A stretch of 64,000 nucleotides of DNA from Thunnus maccoyii (GCF_910596095.1 NC_056537.1:3634574-3698573); one strand, 5' to 3'; shown: positions 1-12,304, counted from the first letter of the stretch. Notes: generated by a model not told the origin, from the sequence alone. Numbers and translations: made by a program.

Positions 1-160
1 CAGGACTGCATTTAGTTTGCAGTAATCTACACACAGTGTGTAACAGTCATCCTTCCATCCTCAACACAGTATGCATGGATGTTTGTGATCCATGGAATAG
101 CTTTTCCCCCTAATCTAATGGATAGTTTTTAATAAAATATTACTCTCTGTGTCTCTCCAG

Positions 161-2558
161 ACTCTGTCAGGCTGGTGAATGGAACCAGTCTGTGTTCAGG
201 CAGACTGGAGGTGAAGTCTAACCAGCTTGACCAGTCTAACCGGACGTGGTCCTCAGTGTGTGAAGCTGACTTTGACCAGCGGGATGCAGAGGTGGTCTGT
301 AGGGAGCTTGGCTGTGGGGCTCCTTCAGTCCTCCAGGGGTCGCTCTATGGAGAAGTGGATGCTCCAATGTGGACCAAAGACTTCCAGTGTGGAGGCCATG
401 AGTCTGCTCTCCAGGACTGTGGAAAATCAGACTCAACTAGAAACACCTGCTCATCTGGCAAAGCTGTTGGACTCACGTGCTCGGGTAGAAGAGGAGGAAT
501 ATTAATTTCTATTCTAATTAAACTCACTTTATTCTTTTACTGACGACTCACTTGTTTTAGATGCAGGGTAAGGGTCTCTGGCACAACTTCACCTACTTAC
601 AAGGTGCACGGAGAAGGGAAAGAAGTCTAGAGAGATGAGAACTCCAGCAACACTTGTAGTATGAAGAACAGCTTTATTAGTTGACTGACGCGTTTCGGCT
701 TGTGGCCTTCATCAGGGTCATCATTTTACTGACGATTCTCTTGTTTTACTGATGGCTCTCTTGTTTTACTGATGATTCTCATTTTACTGATGACTCTCTC
801 ATTTTACTGACGACTCTCTCATTTTACTGATGGCTCTCACTGTTTCTGTTCAGAGCCTGTCAGGCTGGTGGGGGGAGGCAGTCGCTGTGCAGGTATGCTG
901 GAGGTGAAACACCAGGGAGACTGGAAACCAGTGAGTTACATGGACTCACGCTGGACCCTGAAGTCAGCAGTTGAAGTCTGTAGGCAGTTGGACTGTGGCT
1001 CTGCTCTTTTAATGGGAATAGGAGAGGATTCATCAAACAGAACTTTATGGCACATGGATACTATGTGTATTAGGCATGGAGCTGATCTGAGGGACTGTGT
1101 AGTAAAAAATTCATCTTTCTCTGACGTCATGGAGATCACCTGCTCAGGTAAGCCTAACAATAACATCATCTATGACAGTAATCTCTCTTTTCCATCCTCT
1201 GTCACAGTGACTGTCAGTGGATGCCATTGGACTGAACTGTACAGTTATCAGGACAATGAAACCCTAAAGAGTAGAGATGTGGACTTGTTCCTGGAGGCTT
1301 CAAACCATCAGCAGATGTTGTTTGTGTTCATGACTCCAGGAAAGAAGTGAATCTCATGGAACAACAGTGCAGTTTTCATCAATCTGGAGGCAGTGATTGT
1401 TATCAAGGTTTTAAAGTACCAACATATTAATGCAGGCAACCTGTGTTCGCTTTGGGTAGTATGGTAAATGGCCAAATATTGGTAATGAGATGTTTGCAAA
1501 GAACAGTGCTACTTGCAGACCTTTGCTAAGAAATGTGGAGATACTGGCAATGTACCGCATGTCTCTGAAATAATGAGTAAATTTAACTGATAAATTTATC
1601 AGATTAAGGTTTGATCTTAATTGATGTATTTAATGTTACAGAGGTGTTTTTATTCTTATTTTTCTAAATGTCCAGTGAATCCATGGAATAGCTTTTCTTC
1701 CTAATCTAATGAATTGTTTTTAATAAAATATTGTTCTCTGTGTCTCTCCAGACTCTGTCAGGCTGGTGAATGGAACCAGTCTGTGTTCAGGCAGACTGGA
1801 GGTGAAGTCTAACCAGCTTGACTGGTCTAACCAGACGTGGTCCTCAGTGTGTGAAGCTGACTTTGACCAGCAGGATGCAGAGGTGGTCTGTAGGGAGCTT
1901 GGCTGTGGGGCTCCTTCAGTCCTCCAGGGTGCGCTCTATGGAGGAGTGGATGCTCCAATGTGGACCGAAGAGTTCCAGTGTGGAGGCCATGAGTCTGCTC
2001 TCCAGGACTGTGGAAGATCAGACTCAACTAGAAACACCTGCTCATCTGGCAAAGCTGTTGGACTCACGTGCTCAGGTAGAAGAGGAGGATTTGTTTTGTT
2101 CATCTCACTTTATTCTTTTACTGACGACTCTCTTGTCTTACTGATTACTCCTGTTTTACTGATTACTGATGACTCTCTTGTTTTACTGACGACTCTTTTG
2201 TCTCTGTTCAGAGCCTGTCAGGTTGGTTGGAGGAGCAAGTCACTGTGCAGGTACACTGGAGGTGAAATACCAGGGACACTGGAAACCAGTGGATGACTTT
2301 TCCATGGAGGCTGCAGCTGCAGTGTGTACGGAGCTGAACTGTGGAGCAGCTCTTTCAACAGGAAAGGTGGAAAGTGAACGTAAACGTGTTCTGTCGATCC
2401 ATATTCCCTGTGTGGAAGATGGATTTGCTGTGAGGGAATGTGTAGACCGACATTTCTCCCCCTCTCACCTGGAGATCACCTGCTCAGATGATCTCCATCT
2501 CAAGTTTTTGTCCACCACTGCAGAGACTACGAGAAACATGACCTTAATTCCGATTTGA
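161..2558 (+). CDS. multi-SRCR scavenger-receptor-like protein, 3' part (four SRCR exons, 5' end outside window)
   Basis: Four exons are read as 161-484, 854-1147, 1752-2075 and 2212-2558. Each follows an AG acceptor; the first three end in a GT donor, and all exons join in phase 1, as is usual for one-exon SRCR domains. Each starts with the pattern D/E-x-V-R-L-V. Domains 1 and 3 (108 codons) are nearly identical and have the eight cysteines of group B SRCR domains. Domains 2 and 4 have six. The last exon has no donor after its final TCS; it runs on for about 25 codons to TGA, so the product ends without a visible membrane segment and may be secreted, or this may be one isoform. N-glycosylation sequons occur (NGT, SNRT, SNQT). 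SRCR proteins of this kind (CD163/WC1/DMBT1 relatives) bind microbial or host ligands outside the cell. The exact orthologue cannot be named from this fragment. Confidence 0.85.
562..721. repeat. unclassified dispersed repeat inserted in SRCR intron
   Basis: This segment interrupts the TTTTACTGA-rich minisatellite, which resumes on its far side. It holds the phrase GACGCGTTTCGGCTTGTGG followed by a CTTCATCAGGGTC tail, which I recall as a common interspersed fish repeat. Its reverse strand carries AATAAAGCTG, so it may be the 3' end of a retroposon. Family not assigned. Confidence 0.5.
722..846. repeat. intronic minisatellite (TTTTACTGAYGACTCTC type)
   Basis: About six imperfect copies of a unit near 20 bp, built on TTTTACTGA followed by YGRYTCTC and sometimes TTG, lie just upstream of the second SRCR exon. 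A shorter version lies upstream of the fourth SRCR exon, matching the duplication of the exon pair. Confidence 0.8.
1148..1751 (+). other. intron between SRCR exons 2 and 3
   Basis: No gene or recognised repeat. The last 75 bp before the acceptor closely match the DNA before the first SRCR exon, so the duplicated block of about 1.59 kb includes intron sequence. Confidence 0.7.
2106..2206. repeat. intronic minisatellite, second copy
   Basis: Short run of TTTTACTGA and GACTCTC units in the intron before the fourth SRCR exon. It is the counterpart of the array at 722-846 but lacks the inserted dispersed repeat. Confidence 0.7.
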
Positions 2559-2680
2559 TTTATTACCCCATTAAACACTTTCCTAATGAGTATATAGTCT
2601 CAATCATTAGTTTCAAGTCTTCTTCAATACAGCATGATGTTCATTTTGTAAATTATGGTCCCATTTAATTTAAATTTGAA

Positions 2681-2686
2681 AATAAA
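2681..2686 (+). terminator. poly(A) signal of the SRCR gene
   Basis: AATAAA lies 123 bp after the TGA of the last SRCR exon. It supports that exon being terminal. Confidence 0.6.
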
Positions 2687-2910
2687 GCAGGTTATGCTTT
2701 AGGACGTGACTACCTTGTGACTAACAAGTTGCTACCATGGCGACAATGTTGATAAAATAACTTAACCATGGTGTAACCCCAGATTCTTAGAGTATAGATG
2801 TCGATGCTGGTATTTCACAGTGTGTTTTCAGTTCATGAAAGTTAATTGTAATATTTTGGTCACCTAAATAAGTCTTGTTCAGTGTTATTGTACTAAAAGA
2901 CCCTCTAAGG

Positions 2911-3506
2911 CAGTGATTCTCAACTAGTGGGTCACGACCCAAAAAATAAATAAATAATATTTAATGCGCATCTGATGTTGGACTTGTCTTTTATTTTGAA
3001 AGAAAAATATTTTGACAGGCATGTGTCAGAGACATGCAGCAGTCTTGCACCGTAGCCATGGTAACCATCATTTGATTGACATTCACTTTAAGTTTTTGTT
3101 GATGTTCGGAGGGAAGATGGCGAAGCGCAAAAATGACCCAGAGTATTCAAAATGTGGATTTTTGTACATTGAGAACAAAAAAGGAAAGAAACCCCAGTGT
3201 GTGATATGTAGTGAAGTGCTTGCAACTGAGAGTATGAACCATGCAAGTGCAAAAAAAAAAAAGGCATAAATTATTGAAGATGGTATAAAACAATTTAAAA
3301 GGTAGATTTCTTTTTTTTTTTTTTGCATGTACAGGTTTAAGGTGCTTGGCTGTTCATGAGTCTTATGGCTTGTAGAAAGAAGCGATTGCACATTCTGGCT
3401 GTTTTAGCTGAAAAACAAATTTGCTTTGTTTGAATTCTATAAACCATGGGACCCATGGACCATGGGAAAATGTGGGTCCCAGTGGGAGACCAGTTGAGAA
3501 CCCCTG
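2911..3506 (+). mobile_element. hAT transposon deletion derivative (ZBED5/Charlie-like), 596 bp
   Basis: The ends are inverted repeats: CAGTGATTCTCAACTAGT at the left and, read inward from the right, CAGGGGTTCTCAACTGGT. The element is flanked on both sides by the same 8-bp duplication CTCTAAGG (2903-2910 and 3507-3514), the size expected for hAT. The interior keeps only the start of a transposase-like ORF with a BED-finger half. It is far too short to be autonomous. The perfect target duplication suggests a fairly recent insertion. Confidence 0.88.
3117..3269 (+). pseudogene. hAT transposase N-terminal remnant with half a BED zinc finger
   Basis: A 50-codon frame starts with MAKRKNDPEY and continues to PQCVICSEVLATESM, matching the start of ZBED5-type hAT proteins (recalled pattern KPQCVLCxEVLANESM). 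The CxxC half of the BED finger is present. The HxxxH half is lost where the frame enters an A-rich tract and stops. Non-functional fragment inside the hAT element. Confidence 0.75.
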
Positions 3507-3639
3507 CTCTAAGGAGTCAGATGTTCAGTTTTTCCAGTAAGTACATCTAGTTTGAATGGTTTTAGGCCTGTTTTTCGCTAGTGAAAATTACCATTAGCAT
3601 TATCACAGTATCCATCAACTGTAAATGTCCCATGCTTAC

Positions 3640-3826
3640 CAAACTAGGAGCTAATGTTAGAGTCAGCACCACCCTCTTGTCCAAATATCTGGCTCCAAAA
3701 ATCCAAGATGGCGACAGTAAAATCCAAGATGGCGAAAGTCACTAAACTCGTGGCTTCAAAACGGCAGACCACAAACCAATGGGTCATGTCATAGTGACTA
3801 CATCCATATTTTTTTACAGTCTATGC
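3640..3826. repeat. dispersed fish repeat with AAGATGGCG units
   Basis: Contains twice the phrase AAAATCCAAGATGGCG, and ends in GTGACTACATCCATATTT followed by ACAGTCTATG, a combination I recall from many teleost intergenic regions. Boundaries are approximate. Probably a non-autonomous DNA element. Confidence 0.5.
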
Positions 3827-4930
3827 CAAGGAAGCTCAAACATCCTTCTCCTCAGCCATGTCTTCTAGCTCTTATTTGAGGATCCCCAGGATATATAATC
3901 CCTCCCATGTATTCTGGGTCTGCCCCAGGTTCTCCTCCCTGTTGTATGTGCCCTGAACAACTTCACAAGGACGTCTCCAAATCAGACCCTTTTCATTATG
4001 ATGGAGCAGCGTCTATACTCTGAGGTCTTTCCTGATGACTGAGCCACTCATCCTATCTCTATGTCCCTTTCCCCTCTCTTGACGGTTGGCTTTTCACTGC
4101 GCCTTCAAATGAAGATGTTCAAAACAACTATAAAAACATTTCATATGAATAACAGCTGCTGACTGTTTGACTCTCAGGACGGAGTGACGGTGGTGACCTG
4201 CAGGTGTAGTGACATCACTTGCGTACCTTCTGATGTCATGTGGTTTAGCCTTCTGATTTGTGTTGGTTTTGGAGCTTTTTGGTCCTGAGCGCTCAGCCAT
4301 GATTTTGTAGTATGTTTAAAGGTGGAGAAGATCAACAAGTCTACTCTACTTCATACTATGCCTCATGCTGTTCTACTGTATGCTGCTCTGCGGAGGAATC
4401 ATCTAATGGCAACAAAGATACAGTATGTGTATCACCGATTGTAACTGTGACTAAATTGTATATTATATTAACAGTGAATATAGAAAAACACTAAAAAAAA
4501 GTTGTTCTTGGTAAAAACATCTTCCCTTATTATTATTCCACACACAGCAAACACACATTTTTATTCATTCATGCCATTGTGAACATATTTTGGACATAAG
4601 TCCATCATTGCATTCACAAATTCTAAACTAACTGAATAAAAACGTGTCCTTTTCAGATGTAACACACATTCTGTGTTCTTGTCATTTTAAATTTGTCTTG
4701 TTTATTCTAATCAGCATTCTCTCATTTAAGTTGCTCTCACTCAATAAATTTAATCATAACTTGTGATATATGTTTTTATGATGTGATTTATTAATAATAA
4801 TAATAACTGTAGATTGTAGTCTTTAATGTTTATATTTGTCCTCAATTCTCAGCTAAAACCGCAAAGCTCCGTAAGCACAGCAGCTTCTTATCCAACAGAA
4901 CAGACAGTAAACTTTGTTAGCACAAAACGC
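3827..4930. other. intergenic, no gene recognised
   Basis: Between the SRCR gene and the crystallin array. Short open frames occur on both strands, but none has splice sites, homology or composition that I can support. AT-rich toward the crystallin end. Confidence 0.6.
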
Positions 4931-4964
4931 ACTTTATTGATATTTCAATGTTTTCATGGTGACT

Positions 4965-6610
4965 CTAATAATTAGAGTCCATGATACGCTTCATGCTCAT
5001 GAACCTCATGCTGCCCATGCCCAGGTTCATGAAGCTCCTGTACTCTCCAGGCTTCATGTACACCATCTTGCCTCTGAACTGGGTCTGCTCGTACATCAGC
5101 CAGTGTCCCTCCATCACATTGCAGGACATGCAGTTGGACATGCGGAAACGCTCCATGATGTCATCGCAGTCGTCCATCAGCTCGGACATCTGGCCTCCGA
5201 AGTTCTCCTTCTCATAGATCCTCATCCTGTAAGATCCACGGTGCTGCAACACATGGACTCAATCAATAATGGGATAATAATAATAGGATGTGTGTAATCT
5301 GCAGTCTGATTGGTCAGATGGGGTCTGAACTGATTCAGACTGATGAAGATGTCAGGACTGTAATGTGATTGGTTGTGTGGTTACCATGGGGATCATGCGG
5401 CAGGACCTGATGCAGTCGCTCATTCCCATCATGCTCATGTAGTCGGAGTACTCGCCCCTCCTCAGGAAGTACTGGTTACCCATGAAGTTGGTGCGGTCAT
5501 AGACCATGAAACAGCCTCTCTCCACCCTGCAGGACTGACACCTGCTCAGGTAGGAGGACATGTCGGCACAGTCGCTGCTGCACTCATAGGAACGACCCTG
5601 GAAGTTCCTCTCCTCGTAGAAGACGATCTGAGACAGAGACAGATCAATAACCTGCTAGATTCATCATAATACATCTTTCTGTCTGTGTGAAAAAACTCAC
5701 TCATTCTGACTGGAAAAAGAGACTAATTATTTTACAACTGAAGTGCTTTTTGTTTATTTATTTTCCACTGCTCAATAAATCACCATTACAAAGGGTTAAT
5801 AAGCTATAACAAATAGCTTTATTAATGGTAATTCATAATGTACTGATGCTTCATAAACAAGCATTTGCTGATTAATGATTTGACTATTTATAACTCAGCA
5901 ATAAGACACAACCAAACAGTTGTTCTTTGTAAACCTTACAGCCCATTTTACGCAATTTGGATGTTAAAAATCGCCCATTACACAACATATTTCTACAATC
6001 AGCGTGATGCAGACTTTCTGAGGATATCTCTGATTAGAGATCAATATCTCTGATGTCCATCACTGATAAACATCCATAAATCCAGAAAAAAAGACTATAA
6101 AACCTTCTGATAATTTTTAAGTTTGTACGTTTTCTTGAGTATCAACAGTTTGAGCAAAGAGGAAGAACTGATATAAAGAAATACAAGCTACAGACTCACT
6201 GACTGTCACTCAGAAACATTTTACACTATAGATATTTAACATTAATAAGAATCAGAATGTCTCAGCAACACTGAAACTGCTCTTTTCATTAATATAAAGT
6301 TATTAAATGTGTGATCAAAGCACAAATCAAACTGTTTCAAACTGTGTGAAATTATTTTTAAATACAATCTGCCCTGGAACATGTTCAGTAACTCTGACAC
6401 AGTAATTTATGTTATTTTTGTATTCTGAAAATGACATCTCTGCGGTAATTAGAGAGAGTGAAAAGCCTGTAATTGTATAAAACATCAATAAAAAAATAAA
6501 AAAACTGAACCAACTGAAGTTAAAAAGTTAAAGTCTGTCTGAGTTAGATTAGATTAGACAGAGTTTGTGTGCGTTCTCACCCTGCTCATCATGTTGCTGC
6601 TGGAAGTCAT
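4965..6610 (-). CDS. crygm: gamma-M crystallin, gene 1 (divergent copy)
   Basis: Three exons on the minus strand: exon 1 6581-6610 (10 codons, [10 protein letters not shown]), exon 2 5385-5627 (81 codons), exon 3 4965-5243 (92 codons and TAG). All junctions are GT-AG and in phase 0, the canonical gamma-crystallin gene structure. The 183-residue product has four Greek-key motifs, two per exon, each with the Y/F-x4-F-x-G signature. It has about 28 Met and a single Trp. Gamma-M crystallins are very soluble refractive proteins of the fish lens fibre cell. This copy differs from genes 2-8 in exon 1, in its [11 protein letters not shown] and [10 protein letters not shown] segments and in its end (RIMDSNY). 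Intron 2 is only 141 bp and no MITE is seen in its 953-bp intron 1. AATAAA is at 4933-4938. Subtype not verified; M3-like is my best guess. Confidence 0.93.
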
Positions 6611-6685
6611 GTTGCTGCTCAGCTGATTGCTGTTGCTGCTGCTATTTAGTGTTTTTTGTGTGTTACCTGTGAGCAGCTGCTGCTC

Positions 6686-6737
6686 TTTATAGCACCTGAA
6701 CAGCTGTAGCCTTTTGTCCAAACAGCCTGAGCCAGCA
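6686..6737 (-). promoter_or_regulatory. gene 1 promoter: TATA box and MARE-like site
   Basis: TATAAA on the minus strand at 6686-6691, about 75 bp before the ATG. Upstream, 6725-6737 reads TGCTGGCTCAGGC on the minus strand, a looser match to the Maf element TGCTGACTCAGCA. The gap between the two is 33 bp, the same as in genes 2-8. Maf proteins are known activators of gamma-crystallin promoters; binding here is inferred. Confidence 0.6.
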
Positions 6738-6870
6738 ACGTGCCATAAAAGAGCCGCTCAGTGTTCAGCTTCACAATCGGCGTTTCAGACAAAGAGCGAC
6801 GGCCTGCAGCTCTGTGTCTCCTTCAGTTCTCTCTCTCATTCATTCTGGAACAACAAACCTGAAGACAATG

Positions 6871-6941
6871 AAGCTGTCAGTCACATTCACACTCTGAACT
6901 GTTGTCTTAAAACATACAAACTTTTACCAACACTCAGCTGA

Positions 6942-6973
<32 letters not shown>

Positions 6974-8006
6974 GTCCACAAACAACAACTACATTTGATT
7001 TTCTGGAAATCTTTAAACATTTCTGTTGGAATTTGTAGCAGATTGAAACAAGTCAAATCAATCTGACTTGAGGACTCAATAATTGATTATATATTTGTGA
7101 AGAGAGAGACTAAAAAAAGTGTTCTTTAGAAACATTTTGTGTGTTTTATGAAAGATGCAAACAGAAAACAGATAAAACAGTTAATTTCACATTTCTGTTG
7201 AACAAGAAATATGAAAAACATAAACTTTAAAATGTAAAAACAAAACAAGACATCTTCAAAAAGACACCGAAGAAAAATAGACTTAGCTACATTTTAAGAA
7301 GGTAAGACTTTATTTATCATTATTGTAAATGGTGTATAACACACAGTGTAAGCCACAGTGTAGTGTAGTGATATAAGTGTTTGTTGATGTATTTGTCCTC
7401 CTGTGGACACCCATAAGTGGAGGCCGCACTTATGGGCCTAAACAGTATAAACAGATAAAGAATGACAATTTTGTAAAACACAGCTTCAATCACATAAAAT
7501 ATGTCTTCATAGCAAAAGTTATAATTGTTAAAAAATAATATATATGAATAAACATTTAAACATGGCTTTATATCTGCAACTACATTATAGTGTGTTATAA
7601 ACCATTTTTAACTGTTTATATACTGATTATTAATGATAAAAAGGGGACATAAAGTGTTGCTGCTGAGCAGAAATATGAAAAATGTCAACGTTAAAATTTA
7701 GAAAGAAAAAGAAAGATACTTTTTTCAGAAATAAACTTGTCACATGTTAAACTAAAGAAGATAAAGATTGATTTTACAAATCAAGTTAAGTCAGAAAATT
7801 ACAACCTGAAAATATCCAAACGTTTTTTTTTTTTTAAATGAGAGAAAACCATCATGACTTTATTTATAGTTTATAACACAATATAATGTATTCATAATGC
7901 ATTTAGTCAGATTTTAGGTTCAACTGAACCATGGGCCAGTTTTTTTTTGAGTGATGTTTATTGGCACGGAGAGAACAGCCTGGTATGTTTTTAATATGTT
8001 ATGTTT
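6871..8006. repeat. segmental duplicate, upstream flank of gene 1 (partner 59387-60027)
   Basis: From AAGCTGTCAGTCACATTC through a (TC)n tract, the phrase ACTACATTATAGTGTGTTAT and CTGCTGAGCAGAAATATG to TGTTTTTAATATGTTA, this stretch is collinear with 59387-60027 in the same orientation, with indels. No gene recognised inside. Confidence 0.82.
6947..6973. repeat. (TC)n microsatellite
   Basis: Uninterrupted TC dinucleotides inside the duplicated flank. The partner tract is at 59458-59487. Confidence 0.95.
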
Positions 8007-11000
8007 AGTTTGTGTATTTAGTTTAATTCATATTCATAAGAATAAAATTGATTTTAGGGTTGTGCCTGAGGGCAGATGTCATAACTCCCATTACTAAATG
8101 AGGGCTAACAGAGTTACAGCAGCTTATGTTAACACAGCATCAACAGGAAATATATGAGACTAGAATTGTAATTGATAGCTTATCCTCACACAATAAGTAG
8201 CGGCCTGCTTCATTTATAGTTGGTATGTTATGTTTTAAGATGTTACAAGGTTATAATTAGTGGGATTTACATGAGCCTTGCGTTTACATTGTTTTCTACT
8301 GTGGATTTATGGAGAGTTTTGTTAATAGTTATAAATAAATCCTCTGTAACTGGTGCTGATAATTAAATACTAACATATTTCATATTCATGTAAATTATAT
8401 TATTATACAGCATATATACAATCACTTTTATCTGCTAATTACATAATAATGTTTATTAACTGTTTCTTATAGATGCTGAGTGGTGGGCAGGGTTTGAATT
8501 ACTGAAGAAGGAAAAAGTGAAGCACAGTTTGTAAATTTAAAAAATAATCTCATGAACCCAAAGTATCAATAAAAGATCAGATCAAACAGAGCAGAAGAAA
8601 ATAAAAATATTCACAGACAACAATTCAATCAAAGTCAGAAATCTTTATGACCATCAACATGTTTGTAGACACCAACAGTTTACTGATAATCAACAGATAG
8701 TTATATTTATATTAGTGTGTTTGCACATTTAATATAATCAAGCATAATGTGAAAACATATATAAATATAATATGAACATATAATATCAGAATCAGAATCA
8801 TTTTATTTGCCAAATATACAATGTAAACAGGAACTTGACTTGGTGATACAGCACGGAGACAAGAAAAAAAGCAGAATAAGACACAGAAGAGCACACTAAG
8901 ATTAAGTAAAATATAAGAGTAGAACATAATAGAATAAAATAATCATGAATAAGAATATATATTTCAAGTTAAGAACAAGAATGTGTATGCTTATTTGAGC
9001 TCGCATTATATTAAAATGTTTAAATGGATAAAAGTTATTTAAAAATGTCCAACTGAGCAGATATCAAATAGATTAAGTAATAATAATAATGATAATAATG
9101 TATGCTATATAAAGGATAAAGGATGTTGCTGGTGATTTTCTATGTTTTTCTTATTGTCAACAAATCTCATGTTTAGAGACGAACCAACAATGAACTGATC
9201 TACTTACAAGTATTGTGTGTGTATCCAAAGCCTGATATATCTTATTCCTCTGTGCCGTAGACCTCCGTTGTTATGTCCAAAACTATCAAAAACACGTCAG
9301 TGAGCCACATCGCCACACTGGGTGACATGTTCCTGCATTGTGAAGAGTTTGGTTACTTTAGTTTGTATAGAAACGTCTCCAAAGACTAATACCGGCGATT
9401 ATGTTTTCAGTCTCTGGAAAGTATTTCCATGTCATAACGAGGCCACTGTGCATGAACGAGGATGTGGTTTGTTCTTGGTTTGGCTCCAAACATGAGATTT
9501 GTTGACAATAAGAAAAATTAGAAAGCCTTATCCTTTAAGTCGTGCTGAATAATGAGTCATTAGCTTTAACAGGTAACTTGATGAGGAATACTGTAAGTGA
9601 TTTTTTTAAAATACATTGATTAATGTATTAAAAAAAAACTAAAAAAATACATTTATACATTAACCCAGTATTGCGTTAATGTATAAATGACCCATTGACC
9701 CAATGTTGAGTGATTTTTAGTGATTGATTTGAATATAAATCTGTTGTCTAAATGTCATCCATCATTAGAAAAAAAAGAACATCTTCTGTGGTTTGTATAT
9801 GTGATAATACTTTAAATGTAAAAAAAATGAACTTTGTACAAGGTAACTTATAGGAGTTTTTTGTTCTTAGCCGTAGAGACCTTTGAGCAAATGGGCTCTC
9901 TAAGCTTGAGCCCATTTGCAAATGCCTGAATAAATACCAGAAAGACAGTTGTTGTGTTTGATCTCTTTATTAAATACAGAAATTTCTACCACAAATCATA
10001 CAACAGAATAAGAAGATGTAGAAACACTAGAAATGATTTCCACATATTAAGAGTAGGCTAAGGCTTAATACATGTTGGAATTATTATATATGACTTAATT
10101 AGTATTTTTTACTATTTAGTTGGATGACGAAGAAACCATTCTGAATATGTCACATAAAAAAACTTAAAAGTAATATCAGACTGTCTCTGTTACTGAAACA
10201 AAGAGTGGAAAAGTAGTTAATGACTGATGAGTAGTATCTGACCCAAATGTTGCATTTATAATCATGGGAGTCAATTCACAGTGAGTGGATTATTTGTCCA
10301 ATAAAAGACAATCTTTGGTTTTTATTTCCAGTTATCATCACACAGGTGTCTCATGTTATTCTGAGCTGCAGTGATGGAATCAAAGTGTAAAATCATCCAC
10401 ACTGTCAGCTGTCACTCCGGGGATAACATCAACTTTGTACAATTAAAATGCAGTTAAAATCATTGTTATGTGTTTAGTGTTATAAAGGATCTCTCCATTT
10501 GTTAGAAGCTCTGTTTTAAAACCAGAGTAGAAATAGAAAGCCTGGAAGAATAAAATGTTTCCACTGATCTATAAAGATATATATTGCTCTTTTTTACTTG
10601 TCACTTTATTGTAACCTCAGGACTTTTGTCCATATCAGGATCCTGTAGGAATGATGACTCTTTATTTCCAGTGATCTGATTGGTCAATGGTCAGGGTGTT
10701 GATAGGTTGTGATCTGATCCTCTGAAGTTAACCTGCTCCAGAGCAGGTTAGCTGTTCATCATATTTTACCATGGTGATGTACCCTGGTAAGAAATGAATT
10801 ACTATTGTAACCCTGAAAACCCAGAGTTAAACCTGAAGTTACCTCGCTAATCCCAAATCCTGCTTCGTAGTACAGGCCTGACTCCATCAGGGGTGCCAGT
10901 GGACGTTTTGCCTAGAACACCAAACAGCCCTTTGTTAACAGTTGTATGTCTTGTGTAAATCATCTGGTATATAAATACTAACGTATTTCATATTCTTGTT

Positions 11001-11207
11001 CTGTAAATTATATTATACAACATATATACATATATACAAACACTTTATTTCCCTGCTTATTACATTATAGTGTTTATGAACTGTTTCTATGCTGCTTATT
11101 GATGTTGAATGATGCACAGAATCACATGAATTTCACTCAAGCGAGATGGCAGCTACTGAACATCTGCTAAGATAGTTAGCATTAGCATGAGTTTAGCATG
11201 ACTGGAC
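8007..11207. other. AT-rich intergenic DNA between gene 1 and the gene 2 unit
   Basis: No gene. It includes a probable retroposon tail near 8783-8900 (CAGAATCAGAATCATTTTAT followed by GGAACTTGACTTGGTG), a MITE at 9112-9535, and a block at about 9880-10860 that is repeated at about 17700-18600. The block holds the phrases GAGCCCATTTGCAAATGC and GGAATCAAAGTGTAAAATCA and marks the start of the amplified unit. Confidence 0.6.
9112..9535. mobile_element. MITE with long terminal inverted repeats, TA-flanked
   Basis: The left end has AAGGATAA and then TTTTTCTTATTGTCAACAAA and TCTCATGTTT. The right end is the inverted copy (AAACATGAGATTTGTTGACA through TTATCCTT). TA flanks both ends. No ORF; length about 424 bp. 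TA flanks suggest a Tc1/mariner-type MITE, though a 3-bp TAA/TTA target would suggest Harbinger. Confidence 0.75.
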
Positions 11208-11211
11208 TTAA

Positions 11212-12097
11212 AGGGGACCTATTATGCTTTTTCCTGATTTTCAGTTATATATATAATGTTACAACATTGGATGTTCATATTAAATGTGGTCAACATGTCA
11301 AATAATGAGGTAAACGTATGTAGAACTAATCCCTGTGAGCAAAAAGCACCAACTTCAGACTGCTCTGAACACTTGGTTTCCAACAGTGTTTGGACTTTCA
11401 GCCCAAGCAGACACCAACTCATTACGTAATTATTTAAATGGTCATGTGCTCCACTCACAGAGAGTGAGTTAACTGCTCTGCTCCGCTAATATTATGGCAT
11501 TTTTCCATTGTTTTGGAGGTAGTCACGACAAGCCATGACTCCATTACACATCAGGGCAAAATAAAATGAGTAGTTTACCTGTTGGAGGTGTGCTGGGCAT
11601 CTGCAGCGCTTCATCAAACATCATCATCACTATGGCTGTTTCTGCTTGTACTATTCTTCCCTGCATTATTTCGAACTGATCTGCTGAACAAAGAGCTTCA
11701 AATATCTCCATATGCTAACGCTAACGAAGCTCCACTAATTTAGTGAGGAACACATTTAATTTCCTGTAAATTCTTCATAAGAAAAGTCTCCTATTATTTA
11801 GTCATGTTTAATATGAAGCAGTAAAGCAGGAAATATTGGGTTTGCATCAGCGGTAACTTAACATGCCTCTGATACATAAAGCTGGCCAATCAGAACAGAG
11901 TGGGCTCATTGGAAAGGGGGTCTCAAAGAGAAAGGAGCTAAGACCGCCTGTTAGAGACAGAGGCTGAACTGAGGGGCTGCATAAAGGGCCAGTATAAGAT
12001 AAATAATGAATTAATTAAACTGTGAATCATGCAAAGCTACTCTAGTTGATTCCTGGAATAAAGGTTTAGAGCAGGAAATGAACATAATAGGTCCCCT
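11212..12097. mobile_element. piggyBac-like MITE, complete copy (unit 2)
   Basis: Inverted termini AGGGGACCTATTATG and CATAATAGGTCCCCT are flanked on both sides by TTAA (11208-11211 and 12098-12101), the piggyBac target signature. 886 bp, no coding capacity. This is the best-preserved of seven copies, one downstream of each of genes 2-8. Confidence 0.85.
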
Positions 12098-12304
12098 TTA
12101 AAGCTGCTGCTTCATTCAGGGATGTGGAATAGTATTTTTACATCAAAGATAATGTAGAAAAATCAATAAGTACATTAAATTTTAGTTCAGATGTTACTTT
12201 TAGTTATTGGAAACATTTGATTTCATTTTCTTTTTGTTTTTTATTTTGATACTTTTGTTTTTGTTTTTATTGCTAGTTTCTATTGACTTCATTATTATAC
12301 GTCA

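Noticed and set aside
722-846. Regularly spaced short repeats in the SRCR intron that might suggest a CRISPR-like array
   Set aside because: Units are adjacent and imperfect with no unique spacers, in a vertebrate intron; this is a minisatellite.
4094-4300. 68-codon minus-strand frame between the SRCR gene and gene 1
   Set aside because: No homology, no splice signals, no neighbours supporting it; a frame of this length is expected by chance.
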